64,000 nt of DNA from contig DASRDZ010000092.1 of assembly GCA_035652335.1 (NCBI GenBank), forward strand, positions 1 to 64,000, read 5' to 3'. Position numbers and translations under genes: made by a program. Origin of the DNA: DASRDZ01 sp035652335 (GTDB lineage Bacteria > Chloroflexota > Dormibacteria > Aeolococcales > Aeolococcaceae). Positions within the stretch are counted from its first letter, which is position 1, and each line of letters starts with the position of its first letter. The notes below the pieces were generated by a model, which saw nothing but the letters and a program-made list of their open reading frames with translations, did not search any database and was not told where the DNA came from. Below are positions 63,701-64,000 of this stretch, piece by piece.

Positions 63701-64000
63701 GCGACGGCGGCGTGCGCCTCCGGCTGCACGACCAGATACAGCTACGACGGCGCGGGCAACCGACTGTCGACGGTCGACCCGACCGGCGCGACGACGACGA
63801 GTGCCTACGACGCCGCCAACGAGCTGACAAGTGTCACCTACTCGGACGGTGTCACGCCGAACGTGACGGCGATCACCTACGACGCCGATGGCCAGCAGAC
63901 GGCGATGACCGACGGCACGGGCACCTCTCACTGGGCCTATGACAGCCTCCGCCGGTTGACCAGCTACACCAACGGCGCGGGTGCTACGGTGGGGTACGGG
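60761..64000 (+). CDS. Secreted RHS/YD-repeat protein with Cys-Trp propeller N-terminus (3' end beyond window)
   Basis: The frame runs from GTG 60761 (GGAGG about 10 nt upstream) to the window end, 1080 codons without a stop. After an Arg-rich start and signal segment (about 29-60), seven repeats of about 45-50 residues follow, each with (G/A)VxCxxxxxCWAVG and a TLxEHYDGxxW(S/T)VV strand, probably one seven-bladed propeller with a disulfide per blade. A DUF6531-like segment (DPCNTASGAFSETAADLAVP) at about residue 425 leads into many YD repeats (TTTYGYDALGRVTSV). Such proteins often carry a toxic C-terminal domain in a YD-repeat shell; that end is not visible. Confidence 0.88.
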   Translation, partial: MGAIEFRGVRGRRRGLAGRGRRHLASLLIPAVVVGTLTFVATPLVSTRTAQAAPILQGELYGVSCASASNCWAVGDDGIVNNPVSEHYDGSAWSVVPTGAGNGTQASLQGVSCIGSECWAVGYHSGPRTLIEHYTTSAGWVVVNSADEGANGDYLWAVACTSGTACWAAGDYLDANRNTQTLIEYYNGTSWSIINSPNPGTSSALVGVACVAATDCWAVGHTDSQTLTEHYDGSAWTVVSSPNVANMNSNGLAAVTCVSSSDCWTIGEAVPNSGIFQTLAEHWDGTTWTIFATPTIGVPQGPYLRGVACSASNDCWAVGNYDGSVEYYTLTDHWYGTSWSVVSSPAVPDTSSLLNAVTCTSTSNCWAVGRYPWTNGIQRALILHWTNGAWIIDGSPIGGNVTAQENPGGGNPSEPWACSSQGSAGDPCNTASGAFSETAADLAVPGRGIPLSLTRSYSSVFAGTNGPLGYGWTDSYNMSLSVNGTTGAVTISQENASQVAFTPASGGGYTAPPRIIATLTHNGDGTYTFVRQARETFVFSSAGQLTSERDLNGYTTWLAYNESGQLSTVTDPASRQLTFGYTGTHLTSITDPASRTVSYGYDGSGNLSQVTDVAGGVTKFTYDANHLLLTITDPRGGAVTNVYDTSRRVSSQKDQLNRTTTFGYSGDYTSATGGTTTITDPAAHQTQEQYTFGERTAVTKGYGTSSAATTQYAYDPSTLAPTSITDPNGHTAKFTYDASGNQLSMRDPLGRQTTATYNSFNEPLTKTDALGVTTTSAYDASGNLTQRSTPLVGSSPAVSQTTTYTYGDSSHPGDVTAVTNADGKPTHLAYDTYGDLASSADPLGDTTTYGYNTIGWLMSSVSPKGNVPGCGCATAYTTAYGHNARGQVTTTTDPLGHVTTKHYDADGNLDQLTDGDGNLTTYVYDAANEQTQVQRADTPQTTLVTDYNPDGTVLDQKDGAGNTTTYGYDALGRVTSVTTPATAACASGCTTRYSYDGAGNRLSTVDPTGATTTSAYDAANELTSVTYSDGVTPNVTAITYDADGQQTAMTDGTGTSHWAYDSLRRLTSYTNGAGATVGYG

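Overview
The window is high-GC bacterial DNA with dense genes, many GTG starts and many overlapping gene ends. Several features point to a Gram-positive-type, actinobacterium-like lineage: a three-gene complex II resembling mycobacterial Sdh1, a mycothiol-dependent-isomerase-family enzyme, a wax ester synthase/DGAT, TACAAT-like -10 boxes lying very close to start codons, and secreted proteins with C-terminal membrane tails. Actinomycetota or a related high-GC phylum such as Candidatus Dormibacterota would fit; I cannot decide between them from sequence alone.

Layout. 1-1467: two TadE/TadG-like pseudopilin genes (one cut by the window edge). 1608-10114: M20 dipeptidase, secreted GH5 glycosidase, surface Asp-box protein, MFS exporter and a fused LivH-LivM permease. 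10213-11830: an unknown basic helical protein, decayed gene remnants (one an EAL-domain tail) and a DUF2442/DUF4160 pair flanked by a 23-bp direct repeat. 11885-23926: an integrative element of about 12 kb inserted in tRNA-Ser(GGA). It has 63-bp direct repeats at its ends, a tyrosine integrase, an excisionase-like gene, symmetric arm-type repeats, and decayed IS5 and MobF-relaxase fragments. Its intact cargo is unusual: two paralogous proteins joining an ECF-sigma-like N-terminus to a membrane segment and an Asp-box propeller-like exterior, next to five signal-peptide proteins, one of them a matrixin-type metalloprotease lipoprotein.

23996-45126: tRNA-Ser(CGA), a frameshifted GH-A glycosidase, a SnoaL-like protein, tadA, a CBS/GltD-like/ferredoxin fusion with a CBS partner, a KimA-type potassium importer, a flippase-like membrane protein, a class III aminotransferase with a Gfo/Idh dehydrogenase, WS/DGAT, nth, mdh, sdhCAB, and a TetR gene divergent from an isomerase-family gene through a promoter with an operator-like palindrome. 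A 137-bp nested palindrome precedes gltB. 45370-59215: gltBD, an APH-family kinase, a GDPD, TetR with an AidB-like acyl-CoA dehydrogenase, a membrane GGDEF-EAL protein, tRNA-His and a UbiA-family prenyltransferase.

59243-64000: tRNA-Arg(TCT) is entered by the 3' end of a truncated large serine recombinase, marking the edge of a second element or its remains. Beyond it a large secreted RHS protein begins. Its N-terminus carries seven Cys-Trp repeats, probably a seven-bladed propeller, followed by a DUF6531-like domain and YD repeats; its C-terminus lies outside the window.

Central metabolism is represented by malate dehydrogenase, complex II and glutamate synthase. The accessory content is concentrated at tRNA genes and is rich in secreted or surface proteins and their possible regulators.
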